From contig WHVA01000094.1 of the NCBI GenBank assembly GCA_015179125.1, forward strand, positions 212,803 to 276,802: 64,000 bases of DNA, written 5' to 3'. The position numbers and the translations under genes were made by a program. Position 1 is the first letter of the stretch; each line of letters starts with the position of its first letter. Shown here in pieces: positions 45,840 through 62,574 of the stretch. The notes beneath the pieces were generated by a model. It was not told where the DNA came from. It did not search any database and saw only the letters and a list, made by a program, of their open reading frames with translations. The stretch is from Gautieria morchelliformis. Its lineage: Eukaryota > Basidiomycota > Agaricomycetes > Gomphales > Gomphaceae.

Positions 45840-48346
45840 ATGGCTCAATATCACTATGATGGCAGCATGGCTGCGTACTTTGTCCTTACCTTCCTTTCTC
45901 TTGTCCTATTCCCCCTTTCATACTCTATTATCCCTGTGACTTCACGTACGTGTTCTACTTCTGGACTACATTTGCTACTTAACGTTACTGTATCAAGGTA
46001 AACCGACGGCGGAGGGGTGTCAATGTCCTGATTGTCTGGAACACAGAGAGAATGTGCGTTTGAGTGAGAGGCCAACTTTACTACGCCCTAAGTTAAGCAA
46101 GACGTGAGTTGTATGTTATTTCTGCTGCCACCTAGTTGATGTCACCATTGTATACAGGGCCGTTATCACCCTCTTGGGATGGATATTGTTTGCTGTGACG
46201 GCCTACAAAGTTGCCAATACAGCTGTTGACAATGTAGTCTATGATCCATTTGCCATCCTCGGAATTAAGTCGGTGTGTACACAACTTGCTTTTTATGGGC
46301 TGCGCTATATCAGTATTTTGGGCCGTAGAGTGCTACCGAGAAAGAGATCAAGAAGCACTATAAACGGCTTTCCGTTAAGTTGTAGGTTCTTTTGATTATC
46401 CAAGCTATGATCACGTCTTTACGGCTGTGCAGCCACCCAGATAAAGTCAAACCTGGAGTCAACGAAACGCTTGAAGCGATCCAGGATCACTTTGTCAACC
46501 TCACTAAAGCCTACAAGTCGTATGTTATCTCTGTTGTTTCACAATCGGTTGTGCCGTTAATGTTATCCTTAGCCTGACCGACGAGACCATTCGGAAAAAC
46601 TTTGAACTGTATGGCCACCCAGATGGCAGGCAGGAGTTCAGCATGGGCATTGCCATTCCCCAGTTCATCATCGAGTCCAAGAATAATATCTGGGTTCTCG
46701 GTCTCTATGGAATAGTCTTCGGTATTGGTCTCCCCATACTCGTGGGCCGCTGGTGGTTCGGCTCCCGCAATGTTACGAAGGATGGTGTACATGCTCGAAC
46801 AGCCGAATTATTCTTCAAGTCCATTAAGGAAGACATGGGGGAGACGGATATCGTATTATCAGTCGGAAACGCGTTGCCTTGGGAGATACCTGTCAAACCC
46901 ACGAAAGCGTCTGTGAGCGCAGTGCATGAATTAAGGCAACAAATCGAATCACGTGTAGGTCGTGAATGGGAGCGGAAAGTCGACGTGAGCTGGTATGCGC
47001 CCCTTCTTACTCGACGCTCATATATTGGGTACAGACCGAAAGCCCTCAAGTCTTACGAGCTCTGACTCTGGTTTACGCACATCTATTACGACTACCGATC
47101 GAGAATAGCCATCTACGACAAGGTGCATAAAATTCGTTACTTTTTACTTTATTCTGATAGCCTCCATAGAACAGAAGGCACTCCTTCTCCATGTCCCTAG
47201 TTTACTGAACTCGCTTCTTAACATCGCCATTGCTCATTCGTGGCTTCTCCCTACGGTTCGCACCATGCATATTCACCAACATCTCGCCCAAGCCATACTG
47301 CCAGGCGCAGAAAAGATGATCCAGTTCCCAGGCATTACTGATACCTTTGAAGACTTGCCAGATTCTCTTGAGGGCCTAATTGAACGTCTAGAGGAGACGG
47401 GGGACCAAAGGTTGGATGTCGTGAAGAAAGCGGGGGAGAAATGGGGAAAACTGGAAGTCGTCGATGCGTCTTACAAAGGTACTATCCAATTTTTCCTTGT
47501 GGTCCGTTCATTGACTAAAAGAATGAGCCAGTCATCGGTGAACGGTTCGTTTCACCTGGCGCGATCGTCCAACTGGTTTTCAAGCTACGCCTATGCCCGC
47601 CAATAGCAAACCCTGAACTACCCAATGGGACGCTACCTGATGTTGACAAGGAGAAACGGGATGCCAAATTCAACGATGAGCGTGATCATGCCTTCCTGGT
47701 CAGCAAAAAGGACTTAGAAGATCTTCCTGCTGGAGAGCTTCTTTCGGGATGGGCGCATGCCCCACGCTGGCCTGTGGTACGTGTCTGTATCTTATCCTTT
47801 TCGCACTTTATTAACTCGGGGGTCGAACCTTGGTTGCCAAAATTTCTTAATCGCACGAAATAGAACCGTAGGCCGCGATGGTGGGCCGTTTTGGGCGACG
47901 ACAAGTCAAACAGAGTTGTTGTGCCGCCATTGCAAGTCTCTGACCTACCTTTTGCGGATCCACACAAGACCCGGAATTACCGAACGTTCAAAATGCAGTT
48001 CCAGGCGCCCCAGGGCGTTGGGTTGTACACATGGCGTATCCATTTTATCAGCGATACGTTTGTGGGGGAAGATGTGTCACAAGACTTGACAGTAAGCCAT
48101 CCTACTTCATTTTGACTACAAAATAATCTAGGAGTATCATAGCTAAAAGTGGAAGACCTATCGTTACTCAACGAGGATGAACAGCACGAGGAAGACCAAA
48201 TTTCTGATCCAGAAGAAGATACACTAGCCGGTCAGATGGCTGCGATGCGGGGTGGGGGTGTGAAGAAGGTAGCTTATGGTAGCGACGAGAGCAGTACAGA
48301 TGACGATGAGGAGGCGGAGAGCGAGAGCAGTGACGACAGTGACTAA
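45840..48346 (+). CDS. SEC63: ER translocon subunit Sec63
   Basis: J-domain protein that recruits BiP to the Sec61 channel. The start MAQYHYDGSMAAYFVLTFLS is a membrane segment. ITLLGWILFAVTAYKVANTA is the second, followed by VYDPFAILGIKS. The J domain is spread over small exons: ATEKEIKKHYKRLSVK, then FHPDKVKPGVNETLEAI (HPD motif), FVNLTKAYKSLTDETIRKNF and YGHPDGRQEFSMGIAIPQF. A third helix is LGLYGIVFGIGLPILVGRWW. The Brl domain follows (SPQVLRALTLVYAHLLRLP, LLLHVPSLLNSLLNIAIAHS, GAIVQLVFKLRL), reached through an intron at about 46986-47033. The tail is acidic (DDDEEAESESSDDSD), as in Sec63 proteins that bind Sec62. Confidence 0.94.
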
Positions 48347-48393
48347 TTAGCATGTGTCTCCCATATATCCCTATTTAAATTTCTGTCTCTGGG

Positions 48394-49990
48394 TTACTGG
48401 TGGGATATAAGTTTCCAGTCATTGGTCCAAATTTCATGGAGAGGCTGTGATATTTCTTCTGCTGGCTCTTGATCCTCTCCCATCGACGCTCGTCCGAATG
48501 CAGCATGTCCGCTGTCTGGACGTTTGAGAGGCTGAACCTGAACATTTTTCAAGTCTACCGAGACTATTTTTCCTAGATAGAGCATGGAGGCTTGCGGGGT
48601 CAATGTTATTGGGTCAAGCCCGAATGCCTGGGAGCAATAAAATCAATCGCATTACACTGCACTGAGGCGATAAAAGTACCTTCCACGCGATAACGGTACC
48701 AGGTAACAACTCCACGGATGCATTGAGCGTAGTATACGTATCCCATTCGGTTTCTATGGCAGCCCAGTTGGTAAGTTGGTGAGGGCTCGGGTCCTGTGCA
48801 GGCGCAGGTTGGGTATCATCCGGTTGTACCGGCTCACTCCTGGGGTGCTCGCGGATAGTGCGTCCTCGATTTGTTCGCCAATCAATTTCTACGCTTGTCA
48901 CGAGGAGGTTCTTTGGAAGATCTTCTCTTTCCGACGGTGGAATGAAGGTTGGGCCCGAAGGGATCATGACTGACGACGAATCAGAGACAACTTTTGGGGG
49001 AACTGCGCATTTCCCGTTTTTTGTGAAGCCTTTGCTCTTCTTCGCATTCTCAATACTGGCGTGAGCAGTGATGGATACCGTTGCGGAGAAGGGACGCTGC
49101 CCGGAAGGTTGTGTTGAAGACTCCAACACGGCGGCATTCCCATAAGGGAGTGGGTCCCCAGTCGACTGGGTCAGAATTTCCTCTTGGGCTGAAGGTTGAG
49201 CAGTGGCAGATTTGCGTTTTAGTTTCCTGCGCTTGTTCCTTGAATGCGTCGACGCCTTCCCCAAGCCAGGCGGTACAGTTGGCTGCTGCGTGCCACCGCT
49301 AGTTTCAAGGAAAGGTCAATTAACAGCAAAATAAGACGCAGCAACTCACGTCACAACGACAGACGCAGCTTGCTGTCTAATGGCATGTGGAATGCCTTTT
49401 GAGTTAGGGTGTGTATTATTCGAAACCTTGTAGCTAGGAGGTAACTTTGAATCTTCTGCACCAGAATCACTGGAAGACGATAAGGAGCTAGAATCCGAGG
49501 AAGAATCTGAAGAAGAAGAATCTGAAGTATAGCTTGAAGACCCGCTGTCCTCGCTGCTGATTGAGAGTCTACGACGTTTCGGTGATCCTGCGACCTCTTA
49601 TAACACAAGTAAGCGAGTAGTATGGGCGCGGTGCTGTGCTAGACGCACTTTCGAGGTTCGCCTTGCGTTTCAGCGTGTCCACCCCAGGAGATTCTCGCGC
49701 CTTGACGCTGTCAGCGTTATGATGTAAGCCGCCGGGTGAAGACGAAGTAAAATTCCCTACACCAGTATGTCTCCGTCGCGCACCAAGTCGATATCACATT
49801 CGTCAATGAGCTCGAAGTCGTCTATCTCAAGAATGAGCTGCGCTGGTGAAATATCCAGTCCTTTCAGAGCCGGAAGCTGTGTACAAATAACGAGTTTTAG
49901 AGACGGGACGTCAGCAACATGTTGAGGGATGAGGAACCACACGCGAAACGAAGGGAGCCGCGCAGACGACTGCAGACGAATTCGTCGCAT
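48394..49990 (-). CDS. coilin-like nuclear protein
   Basis: The start MRRIRLQSSARLPSFRVWFL opens a ubiquitin-like N-terminal segment (LDISPAQLILEIDDFELIDE, DLVRDGDIL) resembling coilin N-termini. A Ser/Asp-rich low-complexity stretch follows (SSEDSGSSSYTSDSSSSDSS), then basic sequence (RNKRRKLKRKSA), a short ITAHASIENAKKSKG region, and WAAIETEWDTYTTLNASVEL with LLPGTVIAWKAFGLDPITLT, matching the tudor-like C-terminal end of coilin. Four introns. Coilin organises Cajal bodies in animals and plants; a fungal role is unclear. The N- and C-terminal blocks and the serine-rich centre support the call, but identity is low. Ends 47 bases from SEC63, tail-to-tail. Confidence 0.65.
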
Positions 49991-50104
49991 TTGCAGCCGT
50001 ATCAAGCTTACAAATATTATTCTCGCGTGAGAGCCGCTTACGTACAGTAAAGTTTTCTTCCTTTGCTCCACCTCCACCTCCACCCATTTTTCTTTCCTAC
50101 CACA

Positions 50105-52028
50105 ATGGCCAAGGATAAGTCAGGAAAGAAAGCAAAGACAGAATCCACGACTGTGGTCTCGAAGCCGTCCAAAGGCGACCTGAAAAAGTCAGCCAAGGAC
50201 AAGACACCTATTTCCTCCAAGGAGATTCTCGCAAACGGATCTGGAAAGGTGAGTAGTGTCCGTTCCTTTTTACGAAGTCTTCTTACTCATTTATCCTTAG
50301 AGTAGCAAACAAAAAGTAGGGAAGGCTGTCAAGGCACCCCCACCTCCGCCTAAGGAATCCAGTGAAGAATCTTCCGAAGAGTCTTCCGAAGATGTGGCCC
50401 CAACAGTTAAGACGGCCAATGGCAAGGCACCACCTGCACGTCCTGTACATTTACACATGATGCGTTGAACTCATACATATCACAGGCCAAAGAGACGTCG
50501 AGTGAATCCTCAGACGAGTCCGATTCCTCGTCCGAGGTGGAGAAGCCAAAGTCGTCGCAGGTGAAACAAAAGAGCACTGCTAAAGTTTCCTCAAGTTCTT
50601 CGAGCAGCTCGACTGAAGATGAAGTTCCGGCAAAACCAGCACCCAAAATTGCGCCACCCCCTGCCACACCCGCATCAAAAAGCAAGAAACCGGCCGCCGA
50701 GCCATCGTCAAGCTCTTCTTCCTCGGAAGAGTCTTCCGATGACGGAGATGGTCAAGCGCCAGTTGCATCCAAACCAGCACCTAAGGCTTCTGCTGCTGCA
50801 CCGAAAGGTGCTATTCCTGTGTCAAGGGCCGTCGCTCCAGCTGGAACAGACTCTGACTCTTCAGATTCTTCATCAGAATCCGAGGACGATGACGCACCTA
50901 AGCTGATTGTCTCTAAGGCGAAAAAGTCTAATTCGTCGTCTGAGTCTTCTGATGACGATGAAGACGTCGACATGGCAGACGCCGCGGCCCCGGCCGTTCC
51001 AAAAGGTAAGTTCGCCTCATTAGCTGTAATCGTACACTGACTCGAGGACAATATCAGGAAAGCGGAAAGCGGAGGACGACGGACCTGTCCCAGTGAAAAA
51101 GGCCAAGGTGGCTGCTGAAAGTGCTGACGCAGATTCTGAAGAGATCAAGACCTTGTTTGTCGGTCAACTGTCGTGGAATGTCGACAACGATTGGCTCGCC
51201 AGCGAGTTTGCAGACGCCGGTGAGGTCGTTTCGGCTCGCGTCCAAATGGACCGTCAGAGCGGACGTTCCCGGGGATTTGGGTATGTCGAATTCGCCACAG
51301 CGTCTGCTGCACGCACGGCCCTCGAGAAGTTCCAGGGGAAGGAAGTCGACGGGCGCGCAATCAAGCTTGACCTCTCTACGCCGCGTCAGCCGAACCCCGC
51401 CGCTCGCGCTAAGCAGTTTGGCGACGTCGCCAACGCGCCCAGCGGCACGCTGTTTGTCGGCAATATCTCCTGGAATACGACGGAAGATATGCTGTGGGAA
51501 CACTTCGGACAGTATGGCGAAGTCAGTTCGGTCCGCATCCCGACGGATCGGGACACGGGAAAGCCCAAGGGTTTTGGATATGTCGAGTATTCCGATGTCG
51601 AGAGTGCAAAAAAGGGGTACGAGGGTGCGAGCGGGTCTGAAATAGATGGGAGGTCCATCCGACTGGATTATTCCCAGCCAAGAGATTCCAGCGGCGGGGG
51701 CGGAGGCGGATTTGGTGGCCGTGGTGGCGGCAGGGGTAGGGGCGGCGAGCGTGGCGGAAGGGTGAGTTCGTTCTCGTCTAGCCAGCTGCGAATTCTTACT
51801 TTCGTCTCGGATCTAGGGTGGCGGTCGTGGGTTTGGTGACCGCGGAGGTCGTGTGAGTCAAAACATGCTGCCGTCCTTAAACCACTTAACTAAACTTATG
51901 TTGCAGGGTGGTGGTCGGGGACGTGGTGGAGATCGCGGTGGCCGTGGTGGAGGCCGTGGTGCCCCTCGCGGCGGGGCCCGCACGGGTGGTATTACTTCAT
52001 TCGCCGGCAAGAAGACGACCTTTGATTA
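50105..52028 (+). CDS. NSR1: nucleolin-like protein (Nsr1/Gar2 type)
   Basis: Nucleolar RNA-binding protein for pre-rRNA processing. Layout is textbook: Lys-rich N-terminus (MAKDKSGKKAKTES), long alternating Ser/acidic blocks (SSEESSEESSEDVAP, SSSSSEESSDDGDG, SDSSDSSSESEDDD), a basic GKRKAEDD segment, RRM1 (LFVGQLSWNV, RSRGFGYVEF), RRM2 (LFVGNISWNT, KPKGFGYVEYSD) and a C-terminal RGG domain (GGFGGRGGGRGRGGERGGR). Introns near 50248-50301, 50440-50486, 51006-51058 and two inside the RGG region are removed. The ending is ITSFAGKKTTFD. The protein is about 550 residues. Confidence 0.9.
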
Positions 52029-52225
52029 AACCTGCTCATTTATGCCACTTTATCATCTGCTTTGTTACGCATTGCTCTCTTCGCACGTCGGTTATCTGTA
52101 CATTCGTCTCATTCAGACAAAAAAACAACACTGTGCAGGAAGAAATTATGCAGGCCATTGAACAAGGGTATACTAGGGGACAATACACAGTTACTGGATG
52201 CAAATATACCTTTTTAATGTTAGTG

Positions 52226-54261
52226 TCATGAGATTTCTTCAAGTTTGCCTTGTTGCTGTGCCTTGCGTATCGGATTCACACCCATGCCAGACTTCTCTAG
52301 CCTTTCGAATAGGACAAAGAGCTTCTCCGCCTCAACCTCCTTCTCCTCTTCTGTCATTTCGTCCCCAGGACTAGGTCGGTGTTGATTACGGATGCCTGTG
52401 ATGGGGTTGATGGCCACACCTTCCGCATCAGTTGCGCTTTCCGGGGGCGCCATTATGCCCTTGTTGAACAAGAACCCGGCGCAATTACCGTAGCCAATTT
52501 GTCCCGCAAGCGTAGACGCTGACAGGAAGCATGAGCATGCGGATGATTGATCAAGATCAATGAACTCACCGTCAGAGTCGCATATTGTGAAGAGGAGCTC
52601 GCCAATGCTATCCTTGATGCGCGAAAAGTACACACAAGACATGAGCCTAATACACCGCCCTAATAAGTCCTCTCTTTCTTCCAGCGGTTTCGTCCGATCT
52701 CTGCAAGCATGCACATTCAGTCGGGGCTCACAAAATTGACTACTCGAAACAACACGCACAAGTCGGACGGCAGCACCCATGCCTTCATGCGGAGTCTGGC
52801 CGATTCGTCTCCCGCCGCGAGCCGGGTGAGCAGGACGACGAGCGGCGTCAGCGTGTCGTCCAAAACGATGCCCTCGCTCTTGCACAGCTGGCGCGCCGCC
52901 GGGTCGTCCGGGTCGCCCGGGACATAGTGTGCGGTGGTGATGTCGAGCAGGTCCCATGCGCGCTGTACCGTGTCGCGGCGAGCCACGGCGTCTCTCGGCG
53001 CGGGCGGCGCGGGGGAAGACGGTCTCGACGAGGATTGGGAGCGGCGGCCCGGGGCGAGTGCGGAAAGCGCCTTGTGGAACTTGTCCGAGGGCAGCGAGCG
53101 GGGTGTGGAGGTGGGGGAGGGGGCGGGGGAAAACCAGCGGGAGGCCAACGGGGCAACAGGGATGGTGATCAGGGCGTGTATGACGTGAGTTAGAGGCTGG
53201 GCGAGGGGACAGGGGAATGTTGGAGGAAGGCCATTGAACGCCCGTAGCAGAGGGGGGAGGAGACTAGCTTGGATGTGAGTAGATGCCAGGAGTTCGGGGA
53301 TCGATACGTACTTTTCCAAGTTGGCGTTCCATAGTTCTCGCATACTCCCGGATTGAGGGGTGTCTTGCCTACCTTCGCCCGTGTCCTCCTCTGCCTCGAC
53401 CATGCGAGGATATTGCAGAAGAAGGTTAAACGTGAACTTTAAAGTGTCGACCATAGCCTCCTTGGCCATGGCCTGCCCTGATAGTATAGAATTCATGAGT
53501 GAGTCCAGCCTTTGACTCATGATGTCGACAATCCGAAGTTCTTCCACAAGTCTCCGTGTAAATGGGGTTTGTTTGACCGTTGTCAAGAAGAGAATACGAG
53601 AAGCGAGAAAGATAGACTGCGGCGACGGTGATCGCTGATTGCGCGTGATATTAGTTCCGAGGACGACGACAGGGCGCAGTCTCACCTCGAGCATCTCGAC
53701 GCAGGCCTCACCACCCCGGATGTCTAGCCAGGAATCCCGCCCAGTGTCGATGAGGAGAAGAGCGTTGGCCACGCATCGCATGGCCTCATGGGCCGCCTCC
53801 GCATGGCTCTCGCGAGAGTCAGTACCTAAAGTGAGGAGGATTTGCAGGTTCTACCGGCGACAGTCAAGCCCCGACGAGTCGCGGGAGGGGTTTACGTACC
53901 TGTGGTGCGACGATGACGCGCGAGGCAGTTGGATTGCGGCCGAGTGTCTTGAGAGCTAACAGCGCTAAGGGGGTGTCTGCGACGTGCCTTGTAGCGCAGT
54001 CAATTGAATACAACGGGTCACGCACCTCGCTGAAGCAACCGCGCTTTGCCGTCTTTAACGTCATTTAGCAACGCTTGCACGAGCTGCTGCTTCTCCTCGG
54101 GGCTGAATGCATCGATGGGCGCTGGAGGCGCGAGTGAGAAGCGAGCGGCAGAGAAGGGTGAGTATGCTACCGTTTATGATGTTCTGGATAGCTGAGAGGA
54201 CGCGAGACCTCGAGGAGGCCTGTGTGAGCTCGAGATAGGAGGAAACAAGGGGATTAGGCAT
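52226..54261 (-). CDS. RIC8: synembryn Ric8, G-alpha chaperone/exchange factor
   Basis: Armadillo-fold cytosolic chaperone and non-receptor exchange factor for heterotrimeric G-alpha subunits. From MPNPLVSSYLELTQASSRSR the exons give SPEEKQQLVQALLNDVKDGK, LLALKTLGRNPTASRVIVAP, HEAMRCVANALLLIDTGRDS and IRGGEACVEMLEV. Then come MVDTLKFTFNLLLQYPRM, LLPPLLRAFNGLPPTFPCPL, QPLTHVIHALITIPV and LDDTLTPLVVLLTRLAAGDE. The end reads ASTLAGQIGYGNCAGFLFNK and EKEVEAEKLFVLFERLEKSG with a final RKAQQQGKLEEIS. These blocks match fungal Ric8. A Pro/Ser-rich insertion (PAPSPTSTPRSL region) lies in the middle. Confidence 0.9.
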
Positions 54262-54458
54262 GTCCGCAAGATCAGAGATTGTACGTGGGTTGGATCGGCA
54301 TCCGCAAAGGGTTGGTGCTGGTGGTAAGAAGACACGGCCTGGGAATCAGATGGAATTGGGCTGGCTGAATCAACTGCTTCCGCGGCGTAACTACGGTTGC
54401 TAGCCCGACAGTGAAATCCGTGCTCTGAGATTGATCATCGCTTACGTAAGACAGCACG

Positions 54459-54883
54459 ATGTGGTCCACACACAGGCTCCTTGACGGACACGTCCACAAG
54501 CCTCTCATCCGCTTCCTGGGCAAGCGGCTCCCGTCTGCCAGTGGGACATACTTCTTCGCTGCCACCGCCGTTGATTAATCCATCTTTTCAGATCCCCAAC
54601 TCCCCCATCCTCATCCATTGGCCCCTCCAGACATTGCCTCTCGCTTCAGCAGCAAGGGCCACGCCTCACATCCCACCCCAAAGTCGCCAGGCCATCCATC
54701 AGCCGGCTCCACTTCGTTCAAGGAGTTCTGGGAGGCTCCAGCTCGCTTCTGGGCGCCGTCTCGTGAAGTCGGTCCTGTTGAAATTGAGGCAGTACTGGTC
54801 AGTATCGCTTCCCATACATCTTGTCTCCTTCGCTCAAGCTATCGACCTCGGACTGCCAGAGCGGCGGCGCTTCTCTCACATAA
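54459..54883 (+). CDS. KGD4: Kgd4/Ymr31-type small mitochondrial protein (2-oxoglutarate dehydrogenase subunit)
   Basis: Small protein of about 105 residues in three exons. MWSTHRLLDGHVHKPLIRFL and GKRLPSA are joined across an intron at about 54538-54588 to NPQLPHPHPLAPPDIASRF. Then come a low-complexity link and SFKEFWEAPARFWAP. A last intron (about 54798-54857) gives IEAVLSGGASLT. The HKPLIxFLGKR start, the PHPHP motif, the FWEAPxRFW block and the terminal SGGAS are the pattern of YMR31/MRPS36-like proteins, now known to anchor E3 to 2-oxoglutarate dehydrogenase. The basic N-terminus fits mitochondrial import. Ends 70 bases from the RPC1 stop, tail-to-tail. Confidence 0.75.
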
Positions 54884-54953
54884 TTGAATAGAAAGACACA
54901 AGCCACCTGCTGTACATTGGTTGGATAAATTATGCTTCGTAGACGCCCCTGCT

Positions 54954-60413
<5,460 letters not shown>

Positions 60414-60560
60414 GGCATTCGGCTCGAAAGGCAAGGAGCTGAGTTTGAACCGGGAATACGGCTTTCGCCGAACCTCCCAGTTCGGCAACTACCGTGGACA
60501 CGACTCGACGCGTACGCGTTTCGATTCCCGTCCAAGTCTTTCTCGTCACATCTACCTAGC

Positions 60561-61719
60561 ATGTCCCGTACATCGTATGACAGGTCAATGGTCTTTATTA
60601 TGCTACATATGCTAGTTCTAAACCTATGCTGCCTCTAGATATCTCACCGTCTTCTCTCCAGAGGGTCGTCTGTACCAAGTCGGTGCGAATTGTCCCCTTG
60701 GACTGCGAGGCAACCACTGATTCCGCCATATGTTTCCTCAACCAGAGTACGCCTTCAAGGCAATCTCAGGGTCCGGCCACACGGCTGTCGCCGTAAGGGG
60801 AAAAGACACGACTGTGGCTATTACTCAGAAGAAAGTCCCCGTGCGTTACGCAATCGTCTTTGGACGTTGAGGACACTTACTGACTCGTGTTTCATAGGAC
60901 AAGCTTCTCAATTCCGATACAGTTACCCACCTATTCAGCATTACACCGACAATCGGGTGTGTGATGACTGGCCTGATTGGTGAGTACCTCTTGCCTCTCC
61001 GCATGCCTGTCACTCAGCTGCACCGTAGCCGATGCTCGCGCTCAGGTTTCGCGTGCACGCGCTGAAGCAGCTGACTGGCGGTACAAGTATGGATACGAGA
61101 TAACGCCAGATGCCCTCGCACGTCGCCTCGCCAATATCAACCAGGTCTACACCCAACGTGCTGCTATGCGGCCCCTGGGCATCGGTGTGTATGTCCTCCT
61201 TTCTTCACGTACGCTCTCCTCACACGTTACACGCTGCAGCCATGATACTCATTGGTTCTGATCCCGAATTTGGACCCCAGGTTTTCAAACTTGATCCAGC
61301 GGGTTACTTCGTTGGTTTTCATGCAACGGCTGCCGGACAGAAGCAACAGGAGGCAATGAATCACCTGGAGAAAAAATGGAAAAGGCTGGCAGCAGATACC
61401 GAACGAAGTGGAGGCGGCAGCGGCGGCGGCGGCGCACCTGGAGAAATCGACGCAAAGAAGGCGGGTGATACTCTGGGGCGTGCGGAGGTCATCGATGTGA
61501 GTTGGATGATATTATGCAATCCTTTATTACTGATTCTTGAATAAGGTCGCAATTGAGGCAATCTCAACGGTGCATTCCACGGACTTCAAAGCAGGCGAGG
61601 TAGAAATTGGGATTGTGTCATCGTCATTAGATGAAGACGAGAAAACTCGAGGCAAATGGCGTGTCATGGGGACAGACGAAGTAGAAAAGTGGCTACTGGC
61701 ATATGGAGAGAAGGACTAG
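60561..61719 (+). CDS. SCL1: 20S proteasome subunit alpha-1 (Scl1/PSMA6)
   Basis: Outer-ring alpha subunit. MSRTSYDR joins across an intron to [20 protein letters not shown], the alpha-subunit signature. Further exons give [80 protein letters not shown] and [15 protein letters not shown]. Then come [53 protein letters not shown] and an ending [11 protein letters not shown] Gly-rich insert ([11 protein letters not shown]) lies in the loop before the last exons. Five or six introns. Confidence 0.95.
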
Positions 61720-61889
61720 CTTAGAAGAATACATATCTAATACCACTTTAAACCTATGTACAATAAAGCGGTAAGGGTACAGGCCGGCGGAGCAGGCGCC
61801 TTGTCTTGCGACTGACATGGCAACACGCCGCGGTCCTATGAGGGCGCTGATGGGCCTCGGTCCTTGCTGTAAGCCAAGGTTTCAGTATG

Positions 61890-62574
61890 TCATTCCTTAG
61901 ACTCTGATTTGCCGTTCGTCAACGGTGCTTCTTCGGCCCCATTTAACGCAGCTGTAGGAGGGTCTTCTAGGTGAGGTGCAAGTGCAGGAAAGTGCTCTGC
62001 AAGAGCAACGTTGAGCAATGATTTATATGACTGGGCGATCATTTGTGTAAGTAAAGCACCTAGAACATTGAGAGATGTCGATACCTGTATGGCAGCAATC
62101 TTTCCATTCATGAACTGGTTTTCGACTGCAGCACGCTCGATACGCTCCCGCGTTAGATTCATAGGATTCCGCCCGCTATCGATGTCGCTGCACAAGATCA
62201 GATATACCATACGATCAGCTTGTAACCCAAAGCTTTCTTACGCTAGGACTTGGAAGGGGATTAATGTCTTTACGTCCTGAGCGAGGTCCTCGATCGCTGC
62301 CAGGTGCTGCACGACCTCGTTCCTTCACCTAGTCAATATCGCGCCGCTCAATCTAGAACAGGCGTGCTCACACGCGAGCTCCAACAGGCTTTGGCGGAAT
62401 AACGCCATCCAAACCAGGTTTCTCCTTTGTTGAATCATGAAGTACGGTGGTACCAAGGTTATACAGGGAGTGTGCAAGACCAAGAAGTTCGTCGTGAACA
62501 GCGCCGAGTTCTTCAGGGGGTGGTGATTGGGAAGAACGTGGAGAATGCGGGTCTCCAGCGGAGGGCGTGGCCAT
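61890..62574 (-). CDS. MED10: Mediator subunit Med10 (Nut2)
   Basis: Middle-module Mediator subunit linking activators to RNA polymerase II. From MATPSAGDPHSPRSSQSPPP the protein continues LLGLAHSLYNLGTTV and GVIPPKPVGAR. Exons then add VNEVVQHLAAIEDLAQDV, IPFQVL, DIDSGRNPMNLTRERIERAA and VENQFMNGKIAAIQ. After an intron at about 62031-62085 comes SYKSLLNVALAEHFPALAPH, with an acidic end GKSESKE. The YIDxGxNPxxxTRERIER and GKIxAxxSYxxLL motifs are diagnostic. The Ser/Pro-rich N-terminus is longer than in yeast. Confidence 0.88.

Noticed and set aside
47810-47840. GGGTCGAACC stretch resembling a tRNA B box
   Set aside because: No matching A box or cloverleaf around it; it lies in a SEC63 intron.
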